In this document: positions 7,791-14,849 of the stretch, one piece after another
How positions within the stretch are numbered: position 1 is the stretch's first letter
Layout of the letters: every line of letters begins with the position of its first letter
Assembly (NCBI GenBank): GCA_030153205.1
Contig: JASLHV010000386.1
Coordinates: 1 to 17,776 of the forward strand
From: Roseiarcus sp.
GTDB lineage: Bacteria > Pseudomonadota > Alphaproteobacteria > Rhizobiales > Beijerinckiaceae
DNA: 17,776 nt
Reading direction: 5' to 3'
Notes under the pieces: generated by a model
What the model was told of the DNA's origin: nothing
The model's input: only the letters and a program-made list of their open reading frames with translations
Databases searched by the model: none
Translations under genes and position numbers: made by a program

Positions 7791-8129
7791 AGCCGCCGCC
7801 AGTCCCCCACAAGCGCGGATCGACGCAAATCGGGCCTGTTCCTCCGCAGGCCGAGAGCAAGCTGAGCCGTTTTTCTGGTTGGCGTCAATCAGATTTTGAC
7901 GAAAAGACGGCGAGCGAAGGCTTGACAACTGATTTACTAGCATGACACTTTTTTTGAAAAGCGCGTGTTTGCCCAATCGGGGGACCGTCGAGACGGGGAT
8001 TGGAACGCGCGTCGCGGACGGGCTGCCGTAACCGGCTGCTCGTGTGATAGGGACATGGCTCGAACGCATCGGCGCATGAAGCTATTTGCGATAGATTGAG
8101 GTTCGGACGTCGGTGGGGGTGGGCGCGTC
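7791..8129. promoter_or_regulatory. Divergent control region between the two transporter arms
   Basis: These 339 bases separate the leftward permease start (7790) from the rightward ATPase start (8130) and should hold both promoters. Visible elements are a perfect six-base inverted repeat CGTCAA (7883-7888) / TTGACG (7896-7901) with a seven-base spacer, and a plus-strand TTGACA (7922-7927) that could be a -35 box, with only a poor -10 match (ACACTT, 7945-7950) at 17-base spacing. An A/T-rich patch at about 7929-7960 also carries a possible minus-strand promoter. No known regulator box is certain. An open frame crosses the left part but does not look coding. Confidence 0.45.
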
Positions 8130-9254
8130 ATGCGACTTGAGATCAACGACGTTCATAGAAGCTTCGCGGCGGTCGAGGCCCTGCGCGGCGTTGATCTGAC
8201 AGTCGAATCTGGAGAATTCTTCGCCATCCTAGGACCGAGCGGCGCCGGCAAGACGACGCTATTACGCACCATCGCCGGCATCGATCGCCCGAGTCAGGGG
8301 ACGATCCGTCTCGATGGGCGTGATCTTTCAGAAATTCCGGTGCGTTCGCGGGACACCGCGATGGTGTTCCAGACATTCGCGCTCTATCCGCATCTCTCGA
8401 CCTTCGACAATCTCGCTTATCCGTTACGCGAGGCGCGGGTGACCAAGGCCGAGGTCGTCCGCCGCGTCGGCGAAGTCGCGGAAATGCTACGGCTTACGCA
8501 TACGCTGACGCGCAAGCCCGGAACTTTGAGCGGCGGCGAACAGCAGCGCTGCGCTATCGGACGCGCGTTGGTCAGGCGTCCGCGCCTGCTGCTGCTCGAT
8601 GAGCCTCTGACCAATCTCGACGCCAAGTTGCGTCACGATACGCGCGCCGAGCTGAATCGACTCCATCGTGATCTCGGCTCGACGACGATCGTTTACGCGA
8701 CGCCTGATCAACTAGAGGCTTTGAGCATGGGCCGTCGCGTCGGCGTTTTGCGCGAGGGACAGATCGTACAAGTTGCGACGCCGCGTAATCTCTACACGTC
8801 GCCCATCGACAATTTCGTTGCGACGCTGGTCGGCGATCCTCAAATCAATCTTCTGCCGGCGACCCTGCAAAAAGCTGACGGCAGGACCACGCTTGAGCTT
8901 CCTTTTGGCGCCGTGGACGCTTCGCCTTGGGCGAAGTCGCTCGACGATTTCGCGGCGCGATCCGAATTCACGGTCGGGGTGCGACCGCAGGACGTCTCGA
9001 AAGTCGACAATCAGGACGCCGCGCCTTTGCGCTTTCCGGTCCGCGTTGCGCTCACTGAACCGCTCGGCGACGTCACCATTCTCAATGTGCTGGCTGGAAA
9101 CGCGCGGCTGAAAATGATTCTGCCGCAGGAGCGCGCCGAGCGCATTCGAGTCGACGATGAATTCGACTGCACTTTGGCTGTGCAAAGCCTTCATCTATTC
9201 GCCCGGGAAACAGGAACGGCCATTCGTCGGGACGGGGCGACCGCGACGGCCTGA
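8130..9254 (+). CDS. ABC transporter ATPase 1 (MalK-type) with H-loop His replaced by Pro
   Basis: A 374-residue ATPase of normal MalK/UgpC length: an N-terminal nucleotide-binding domain (about 1-235), then a C-terminal TOBE-type regulatory region. Walker A is GPSGAGKT (35-42), Q-loop Gln81 (MVFQTFALYP), signature LSGGEQQR (133-140), Walker B LLLLDEP (153-159) with catalytic Glu158, and D-loop TNLDA. The H-loop, normally YVTHDQ, reads YATPDQ: Pro192, codon CCT at 8703-8705, replaces the switch histidine that contacts the ATP gamma-phosphate. Everything else is intact, so this is not decay. It is the first gene of the plus-strand operon, ahead of the binding protein. It probably pairs with ATPase 2 (12704-13810). 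The ribosome-binding site is weak (GGTGGGGGTGGG). Confidence 0.93.
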   Translation: MRLEINDVHRSFAAVEALRGVDLTVESGEFFAILGPSGAGKTTLLRTIAGIDRPSQGTIRLDGRDLSEIPVRSRDTAMVFQTFALYPHLSTFDNLAYPLREARVTKAEVVRRVGEVAEMLRLTHTLTRKPGTLSGGEQQRCAIGRALVRRPRLLLLDEPLTNLDAKLRHDTRAELNRLHRDLGSTTIVYATPDQLEALSMGRRVGVLREGQIVQVATPRNLYTSPIDNFVATLVGDPQINLLPATLQKADGRTTLELPFGAVDASPWAKSLDDFAARSEFTVGVRPQDVSKVDNQDAAPLRFPVRVALTEPLGDVTILNVLAGNARLKMILPQERAERIRVDDEFDCTLAVQSLHLFARETGTAIRRDGATATA

Positions 9255-9325
9255 CGCACGATCCGCGTCAAGGACAAGAGCCGAGAATTGAAGCTTGTTG
9301 GTTGATCCAACGGGAGGGAAAAGGA

Positions 9326-10753
9326 ATGCGTAATCTCAAGATTACAGCGGCGACAACATTCGCCGCTGCGATGGCGATGGTCGGAGTCAGCTTTATGCCG
9401 ACGACGGCGATCGCCAAGGATATCGTCATCAATATGGCTGCGCCGGACTGGCTGCCGACTCGCTTCATGCAGGAGGAGTTCGACAAGACCTACAAAGCGC
9501 AGTCCGGCAACAACGTGAAGCTTGTCATCGACTTCATCCCGTGGGGAAGCTTCTATCAACGCGTCGCCGCCTCACTGTCGTCTGGTGAGAAAAAGTACCA
9601 GATGATCGTCACGGACAGCCAATGGTTGGGCGATTTCGTCGAAGGCGGGCACTATCTGAAGCTGAACAAATACATCGATGCGGATCCGCAGTTGCAGGCG
9701 ATCATTCAGGACCTGCATCCGGTTCTTTTGTCGACGTCGTCCTCCTATCCCTACAAGTCGAAGAACTATTACGGCTTCCCGCAGTTCCCCGACAATCTCG
9801 TGACCGCTTTCCGTAAAGACATCTTCTGCAACGCGACGGAACGCGCCAATTTCTTGAAGCAGTACGGTCAGACCTTGCCGTGCTACTACAATGAATGGGA
9901 AGACGTCGACTGGGATCGCTACGAGAAGATCGGCAAGTTCTTTCAACGCAAGAAGGGCGATAAGCTCGGCGACGGCGTTGCCGACGACGACTTCTACGGG
10001 ATCGCCTATCAGGCCGGGAAGCCCTATGACTTCGCCTCGATGCAGGTCAACGGCTTCATCTGGCAGAACGGCGGCGACATCTGGGACGAGACTTCGACCA
10101 AGCCGGCCCTCGGCGTCGTCAACTCCGACAAGGCGATCTCCGCCTTTGATCACTATCTAAGCCTGCTGAAATACATGCCGCCGGTCGCCAAGACCGGGCA
10201 GATGGACATTTTCGTCGTTCAGGACCTCTACATGCAGGGCAAGGTCGGCGCTATCGTCGACTGGGTCGGCGTGATGGGTCCGGTCCTCGACGCGAAATTG
10301 TCCAAGGTCTCGGACAAGACGGGCTTTGCTGAACCACCGGGGACCCGTCAGGGCGATGGCGCGATCAGCCGTTGGTCGAACATCGGCGGACAACCCTTCG
10401 TCCTCACCACCTGGAACAACGACGACGTGGTCAAAGAGTCCCTCGACATCGTGAAATGGTGGCTGTCGAAGCCGGTTCAGGAGAAGTTCGTCAAGAGCGG
10501 CGGCCAGTCCGGCATGCTGAGCGTGATGGACAATCCGGCCTATGCGACTTGGGCGCCCTACAACCGCGCCTATCTCGACAATTATCAATGGCAGAAGGAC
10601 GTCTGGCACATTCCTGAGTTCTTCCCATTGCTGACCGAGCAGCAGGAGCAGGTCGACAAGGCCGTCACGGGCCAGATCAGCGCCAAGCAGGCGTTGGACA
10701 CGGTCGCCGCGTTCCAAGACAAACTGCTGCGTGAGGCTGGCCGCATCAAGTAA
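9326..10753 (+). CDS. ABC transporter periplasmic sugar-binding protein
   Basis: A 475-residue extracellular solute-binding protein of the MalE-like family 1 type. It starts at ATG 9326 after GGGAGGG and AAGGA; a TTG at 9302 is in frame but lacks support. Residues 1-30 are a Sec signal peptide (basic MRNLK, a hydrophobic stretch, cleavage near TAIA/KD), with no lipobox cysteine. The mature protein has typical motifs such as IPWGSFYQRV, NGFIWQNGGDIWDE and VGAIVDWVGVMGP. Cys168 and Cys186 could form a disulfide in the periplasm. It delivers the sugar to the membrane permeases and is the only binding protein in the window, although there are two permease pairs. It lies 71 bases after ATPase 1 and is followed by a strong hairpin. 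Ligand unknown. Confidence 0.93.
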   Translation: MRNLKITAATTFAAAMAMVGVSFMPTTAIAKDIVINMAAPDWLPTRFMQEEFDKTYKAQSGNNVKLVIDFIPWGSFYQRVAASLSSGEKKYQMIVTDSQWLGDFVEGGHYLKLNKYIDADPQLQAIIQDLHPVLLSTSSSYPYKSKNYYGFPQFPDNLVTAFRKDIFCNATERANFLKQYGQTLPCYYNEWEDVDWDRYEKIGKFFQRKKGDKLGDGVADDDFYGIAYQAGKPYDFASMQVNGFIWQNGGDIWDETSTKPALGVVNSDKAISAFDHYLSLLKYMPPVAKTGQMDIFVVQDLYMQGKVGAIVDWVGVMGPVLDAKLSKVSDKTGFAEPPGTRQGDGAISRWSNIGGQPFVLTTWNNDDVVKESLDIVKWWLSKPVQEKFVKSGGQSGMLSVMDNPAYATWAPYNRAYLDNYQWQKDVWHIPEFFPLLTEQQEQVDKAVTGQISAKQALDTVAAFQDKLLREAGRIK

Positions 10754-10772
10754 GCTGATCGCCACGCAATGA

Positions 10773-10798
10773 GGCCGCTCGTCCAAGGACGGGCGGCC
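10773..10798 (+). other. Strong intercistronic hairpin after the binding-protein gene
   Basis: GGCCGCTCGTCC (10773-10784) pairs with GGACGGGCGGCC (10787-10798): twelve base pairs with one G-U wobble (fewer if the tip opens for the tight loop). No T-run follows. Hairpins here often stabilise the upstream mRNA or limit read-through, so that the binding protein is made in excess of the permeases. That role is inferred from position. Confidence 0.6.
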
Positions 10799-10872
10799 GT
10801 CTCGAACCTTAGCAGGATACCGGTCTTCGCATGTCGCGGGACCATTGTTCCGTCGCATCGAATGGCTTTTTG

Positions 10873-11817
10873 ATGACTGTTACCGCGTCGACCGCCCGTC
10901 CCACCGCTGAAGCCCGTTCGCGCAGCGGCCCGATCGCTTGGCTTATGAGCCCCGACCGACGTGGACCGCTTCTCATCGCTCCGGCGATCGCCACCTTGCT
11001 GATCGTCAACATCTTTCCTTTGATGTGGTCTTTCGGGCTCAGTTTCTTCGAATACAAGGCCAATCGCATCACGCCGCCGGTGTTCAAGGGCCTCGCCAAC
11101 TATGCCGATCTCTTCACCGATCCGGAGATTTGGGCGCGCTTTCAAAACACGGCGATCATCGTTGTTGGCAGCGTCGCATTGCAGCTCGTCGTTGGTTTTT
11201 TCCTCGCACTGCTCTTCGCCCAGGAATTTCCGCTCAGACGCTATCTCTTGATGCTCGTGCTGAGCCCGATGATGCTTTCGCTGAGCGCGGTCGGCGTGTT
11301 CTTCAAATTATTCTACGATCCAACCCTCGGCTTCATTAGCCGCATCATCTCGATGTTCACGCAGGACACGTTCGTGATCCTGTCGACGCCGACGCGCGCG
11401 ATCATCGCCATCGTCGTCGCCGACGCGTGGATGTGGTCGCCCTTCGTCATGCTTCTTGTGCTCGCGGGTCTCGTCAGCGTGCCCAAGTATCTTTACGAAG
11501 CGGCTGAGATCGACCGCGCGGGGCCGTGGCGGCGTTTTCGCACGATAACCTTCCCTTACATCAAGAGCCTGCTGCTTCTGGCCTTGCTGTTCCGCACGAT
11601 CGAGACGTTCAAGATATTCGACATCGTCTATCTCTTGACCGAAGGCGGCCCCGGCTCTTCGACCGAGACCGCTTCCGTCTATGTCTACCGGCTGGCCTTT
11701 CAATTCTTCCGCACCAGTCAGGCCTCGGCGCTCGGCTATGTGATGCTATTTGCCGTGATCGTGCTGACCAGCCTTTATCTCTACGGCATCCAATCGCGCA
11801 AAGAGGTCGAGATTTAA
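10873..11817 (+). CDS. ABC sugar transporter permease, MalF-type (pair B)
   Basis: A 314-residue inner-membrane permease if it starts at ATG 10873 (MTVTASTARP). ATG 10831 would add 14 residues, and neither has a clear ribosome-binding site. About six membrane segments are visible, beginning LLIAPAIATLLIVNIFPLMW. Conserved blocks are GVFFKLFYDPTLG, ADAWMWSPFVMLLVLAG, the EAA loop YEAAEIDRAGPWRRF, LLFRTIETF and TEGGPGSSTET. As in pair A, the EAA loop has arginine where glycine is usual (EIDRA), a shared peculiarity pointing to common descent by duplication. It follows the binding protein after a hairpin and abuts the MalG-type gene with no spacer (TAA then ATG). It forms the transport pore with that partner. 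Confidence 0.93.
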   Translation: MTVTASTARPTAEARSRSGPIAWLMSPDRRGPLLIAPAIATLLIVNIFPLMWSFGLSFFEYKANRITPPVFKGLANYADLFTDPEIWARFQNTAIIVVGSVALQLVVGFFLALLFAQEFPLRRYLLMLVLSPMMLSLSAVGVFFKLFYDPTLGFISRIISMFTQDTFVILSTPTRAIIAIVVADAWMWSPFVMLLVLAGLVSVPKYLYEAAEIDRAGPWRRFRTITFPYIKSLLLLALLFRTIETFKIFDIVYLLTEGGPGSSTETASVYVYRLAFQFFRTSQASALGYVMLFAVIVLTSLYLYGIQSRKEVEI

Positions 11818-12693
11818 ATGGCCAGGGTAAGCAGCAATCGCGGCATCGGCCGAAAGGGTTGGCTTTATACGCTCGGCGCCGGCGTCGTAAGCCTCGCCTA
11901 TTTCTTCCCAGTCTTCTACATCATTTCGACGGCGTTCAAGACCCGCGTTGACGCGCTGGCCATGCCAATCCGGTTCATTTTCACACCGACGCTGGATAAT
12001 TTCTACTCCGTGTTCGTACGCGCGTCGACCGAAGGCGGAGCAGGAACTGAGACCGGCTTCGGGCTCTATTTTTTCAACAGTGTGTTCATCGGCGGCAGCA
12101 GCGTCTTTATCGCCCTGATCATTGGCACGGCTGCCGCCTATGGTTTCTCGCGGTTTCCACTGCGCGGCAACGATACTTATCTCTTCATCATCCTGACGAC
12201 GCGGATGCTGCCGCCGATTATTGCGATCATCCCGATCTTCGTCCTTTTCCGCGTTTTCTCGCTCAGTGGCTCGTATACGGGCATTATCGCGCTCTACACG
12301 GCGTTCAATCTGCCGTTCTCGATCTGGATGGTGAAAAGCTTTTTCGACGACCTCGACCGCGACATCGAGGATGCTGCGCGTATGGACGGAAGCTCCGAAT
12401 GGAGCGTGTTCTGGAAAATCTGCCTTCCGCAAATCATGGCGGGCCTGGCGGCGACTTTCGTCTTCGCGGTCATTCTCACCTGGAACGAATTCCTGTTCGC
12501 GCTCATGTTGACCGGAACCCAAACACGCACGGTGCCGGTTGCATTAGCACGCACGATCGGCGGGCAAGTTGGCGTTGACTGGGGGTTGATGAGCGCAATC
12601 GAGACGCTTTTCATCATACCCGTCGTGATCGTGACGTTCTTGCTGCAGGGCCAGCTCTTGCGCGGCGTCACCTTCGGCACAATCAGAAAGTAG
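11818..12693 (+). CDS. ABC sugar transporter permease, MalG-type (pair B)
   Basis: A 291-residue inner-membrane permease whose ATG directly follows the stop of the MalF-type gene, implying translational coupling. Hydrophobic segments begin with LYTLGAGVVSLAYFFPVFYI. The EAA loop reads EDAARMDGSSEWSVFWKICL and continues into PQ; the second EAA residue is Asp-Ala-Ala in place of Glu-Ala-Ala. The C-terminus ends RGVTFGTIRK. Its order of motifs matches the minus-strand MalG-type permease at 5985 throughout. It is followed by ATPase 2 after ten bases. Confidence 0.93.
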   Translation: MARVSSNRGIGRKGWLYTLGAGVVSLAYFFPVFYIISTAFKTRVDALAMPIRFIFTPTLDNFYSVFVRASTEGGAGTETGFGLYFFNSVFIGGSSVFIALIIGTAAAYGFSRFPLRGNDTYLFIILTTRMLPPIIAIIPIFVLFRVFSLSGSYTGIIALYTAFNLPFSIWMVKSFFDDLDRDIEDAARMDGSSEWSVFWKICLPQIMAGLAATFVFAVILTWNEFLFALMLTGTQTRTVPVALARTIGGQVGVDWGLMSAIETLFIIPVVIVTFLLQGQLLRGVTFGTIRK

Positions 12694-12703
12694 CAATAGG
12701 TTC

Positions 12704-13810
12704 ATGTTCGATATTCGACTTTCGAAACTTACGAAGCGTTTCGACAACGATCTCGTCGCGGTCGACCAAGTTGACTTGACCGTCAATGAGGGGGAAGTCA
12801 TGTGCCTGCTTGGCCCTTCGGGCTGCGGCAAAACGACGACGCTTCGTATGATCGCTGGCCTCGAATCGGCGACGAGCGGCGACATCATGATCGCTGGAAA
12901 AAGGGTCAACGACCTGCCGACACGCGAGCGGAACGTCGCCATGACGTTCCAATTCTATGCGCTCTACCCAAGCCTCAGCGTCGAGGAGAATCTCGCCTAT
13001 CCGCTTCATGCTGACAAAATGACCAAAGCGCAGATCGCGGAGCGCGTCGGGCGCGTGGCGGGGGCTTTGGACCTTAAGAGCGTATTGCAGCGAAAGCCGC
13101 ACCAACTCGGCGAGGGCGAAAAGCAGCGTGTCGCCGTCGGCCGTTCGATTGTCCGCGAGCCGACGTGCTTTTTGTTTGATGAGCCGCTGAGCCGCCTCGA
13201 CATTCAACTCCGTCAGACAATGCGAACTCAGATCAAAGAGATTTTAACGACGCTCGACAAGCCAACGGTGATCGTCACGCATGATCAGATCGAGGCGCTT
13301 ACCATGGCGGATCGGATCGCCGTGATGCGCGCTGGCAAGGTCGAGCAGGTTGCGACGCCGGACGATCTCTTTTCAATGCCTGCAAATGTCTTCATCGCGA
13401 GTTTCATCGGCACGCCGCAAATGAACTTGATCGATGCGGAGCTGATCGGCGTTGGACCGTCTGGGGCCGATGGATGGGTCGATGCAAAGTTCCGCGCGCT
13501 GGGCGAAGAGATAAGCGAAAGCGTGCGCGGCGGCGTTGCGGATTTGCCGCTAGGCGGCAAGGTAAAGCTCGGCGTCAGGCCGCGCAGCTTCGAATTTGCC
13601 AGCCGGGACACCAAGAACGCTCTTCATGCCGTCGTCGACATTATTGAGCCCATGGGCGCTGAGACTCTCGCGCATCTCGTCGAGAGCGGACAGGATTTGC
13701 GTTGCGTCGTGCCCTACACGACCGAACTATCGGTTGGCGAAAGAGTCAGTGTTCGCGCCAAGCGAAGGCAATTGCATGTTTTCGACTCAGCCGGCCTGTT
13801 GGTGGAGTAA
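12704..13810 (+). CDS. ABC transporter ATPase 2 (MalK-type) with degenerate signature motif
   Basis: A 368-residue MalK-type ATPase. Walker A is GPSGCGKT (37-44), the Q-loop Gln83 (MTFQFYALYP), Walker B CFLFDEP (155-161) with catalytic Glu160, and the H-loop VTHDQ with His193; these are intact. The signature, normally LSGGQ, reads LGEGEKQR (135-142): Ser becomes Gly136 and the next Gly becomes Glu137. The signature binds the ATP held by the partner subunit, so a homodimer would have two poor sites. Paired with ATPase 1 (normal signature, no H-loop His), one site would be complete. The C-terminal part (from about 240) is a TOBE-type regulatory domain. It starts at ATG 12704 with a weak AATAGG site, and a membrane-protein gene follows after three bases. 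Confidence 0.93.
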   Translation: MFDIRLSKLTKRFDNDLVAVDQVDLTVNEGEVMCLLGPSGCGKTTTLRMIAGLESATSGDIMIAGKRVNDLPTRERNVAMTFQFYALYPSLSVEENLAYPLHADKMTKAQIAERVGRVAGALDLKSVLQRKPHQLGEGEKQRVAVGRSIVREPTCFLFDEPLSRLDIQLRQTMRTQIKEILTTLDKPTVIVTHDQIEALTMADRIAVMRAGKVEQVATPDDLFSMPANVFIASFIGTPQMNLIDAELIGVGPSGADGWVDAKFRALGEEISESVRGGVADLPLGGKVKLGVRPRSFEFASRDTKNALHAVVDIIEPMGAETLAHLVESGQDLRCVVPYTTELSVGERVSVRAKRRQLHVFDSAGLLVE

Positions 13811-13813
13811 GAA

Positions 13814-14134
13814 ATGCAAGCGAATGAAAATACGCCCTCGGCCGGCGGCATGACCGCCGCGCAAGCCAAGGCGGTCGAATATACGATCGTCGGCTTTAGC
13901 GTGTTGTCGTTGGTGCTGGTGTTCCAACCGTTTTCCCTGACCTTGTTCACCGTTGGGGCGGCGCTCGTCGTCTTAATGGGGCTCGCCTTCAACCTCGTTC
14001 CACTTTGCCAACCTGGCCGGCGAATCAGTTCGCTCGTGAAAGCGGTCATCGTCATCGCCGTCATCTTCGTCGTGGTGACTCTGTTGGCGCTCGGCTCGGC
14101 CATTCTCTATTCAATCTATCTGAGCGCTGATTGA
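13814..14134 (+). CDS. Small three-helix membrane protein, probable transporter accessory
   Basis: A 106-residue protein of no family I recognise. After a polar N-terminus (about 1-22) there are three hydrophobic segments: about 23-43 (YTIVGFSVLSLVLVF), about 45-66 (LFTVGAALVVLMGLAF) and about 78-101 (VIVIAVIFVVVTLLALGSAI). A short basic loop (QPGRRISSLVK) lies between the second and third. It has no signal peptide or catalytic motif. It starts three bases after the ATPase 2 stop, with GGTGGAG upstream, so it is co-expressed with the transporter. Rhizobial glycerol ABC transporters, which also carry two ATPases, are recalled to include a small membrane protein of unknown role. This one may be an analogous subunit; that is inference from context. 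Confidence 0.8.
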   Translation: MQANENTPSAGGMTAAQAKAVEYTIVGFSVLSLVLVFQPFSLTLFTVGAALVVLMGLAFNLVPLCQPGRRISSLVKAVIVIAVIFVVVTLLALGSAILYSIYLSAD

Positions 14135-14184
14135 GCGTAGTCAATCATAGGGCTGCAGTCGTAGCCGTGGCAGGAGGTAGGAAT

Positions 14185-14805
14185 ATGTCTGGCAAAAAGA
14201 TTCTGATGCTGACGGGAGAGTTCAGCGAGGAATACGAGATTTTCGTCTTTGAGCAGGCGATGCATGCTGTTGGTCATAAGGTTGACGTCGTTTGCCCGGA
14301 CAAAAAGGCGGGCGACAATATCAAGACGTCGCTGCATGATTTTGAGGGCGATCAGACCTACACGGAAAAACTCGGGCACCTCTATACGTTGAATAAGACC
14401 TTCGCCAAAGTGAAGCCTGAGGAATATGATGCGGTTTATGTCGCGGGCGGACGCGGCCCGGAATATATTCGTATCGACAAGCGCGTCCAGGATATCGTCC
14501 GCCACTTCCACGACGCGCATAAGCCGATCTTTACGATCTGCCACGGCGTTCAAGTGCTGATGGCGGTCGATGGCGTCATCAAAGGTCGCCGCGTGGCGGC
14601 GCTGCAATATTGTGAGCCGGAAGTTCGGCTTGCAGGCGGCATCTATGTGGATGTCGAGCCGACAGGCGCTTGCTCCGACGGTAATCTTGTTTCCGCCAAG
14701 GGCTGGCCGGGACTTGCGGCTTTCATGCGCGAATGCCTAAAAGTTCTTGGCACGACGATTCATCACGGCGAGACGGTCAAGGGACCTGTCCGGAAGGTCG
14801 CGTGA
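14185..14805 (+). CDS. DJ-1/PfpI-family protein, plant DJ-1D (glyoxalase III)-like
   Basis: A 206-residue protein starting at ATG 14185 after an AGGAGG site. A TTG at 14131 would overlap the previous gene and is rejected. The catalytic cysteine sits in the nucleophile elbow TICHGVQVL (Cys119, His120). Glu18 (GEFSEEYE) and Glu93 (AGGRGPEYI) are the other expected active-site residues. CPDKKAGD (37-44), HDFEGDQTY (51-59) and GHLYTLN (64-70) resemble Arabidopsis DJ-1D as remembered, an enzyme with cofactor-free glyoxalase activity on methylglyoxal. Such a role would suit a pathway handling trioses or ketotetroses, which readily form dicarbonyls. It is the last gene of the plus-strand operon, 50 bases after the small membrane protein. 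Glyoxalase function is inferred; related proteins can be chaperones or proteases. Confidence 0.88.
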   Translation: MSGKKILMLTGEFSEEYEIFVFEQAMHAVGHKVDVVCPDKKAGDNIKTSLHDFEGDQTYTEKLGHLYTLNKTFAKVKPEEYDAVYVAGGRGPEYIRIDKRVQDIVRHFHDAHKPIFTICHGVQVLMAVDGVIKGRRVAALQYCEPEVRLAGGIYVDVEPTGACSDGNLVSAKGWPGLAAFMRECLKVLGTTIHHGETVKGPVRKVA

Positions 14806-14821
14806 CCGTCTGAGGATGACG

Positions 14822-14846
14822 GCCAGGCGCGTTCGGCGCGCCTGGC
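14822..14846. terminator. Hairpin between convergent operons (probable bidirectional terminator)
   Basis: GCCAGGCGCG (14822-14831) and CGCGCCTGGC (14837-14846) form a perfect ten-base-pair GC-rich stem with a five-base loop. It lies 17 bases after the DJ-1-like stop and three bases beyond the UPF0261 stop on the other strand. There is no T-run on either side, so termination would depend on the stem or on Rho. Confidence 0.6.
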
Positions 14847-14849
14847 GCA

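Noticed and set aside
7791..8069. N-terminal extension of the pair A MalF-type permease to 8069 (402 residues)
   Set aside because: The extra 93 residues are not membrane-like, match nothing in the sister permease and would fill most of the divergent control region.
9297..9311. GTTGG-TTGAT-CCAAC inverted repeat before the binding-protein gene
   Set aside because: The arms are only five bases and abut the ribosome-binding site. Too short to claim as an operator or hairpin.
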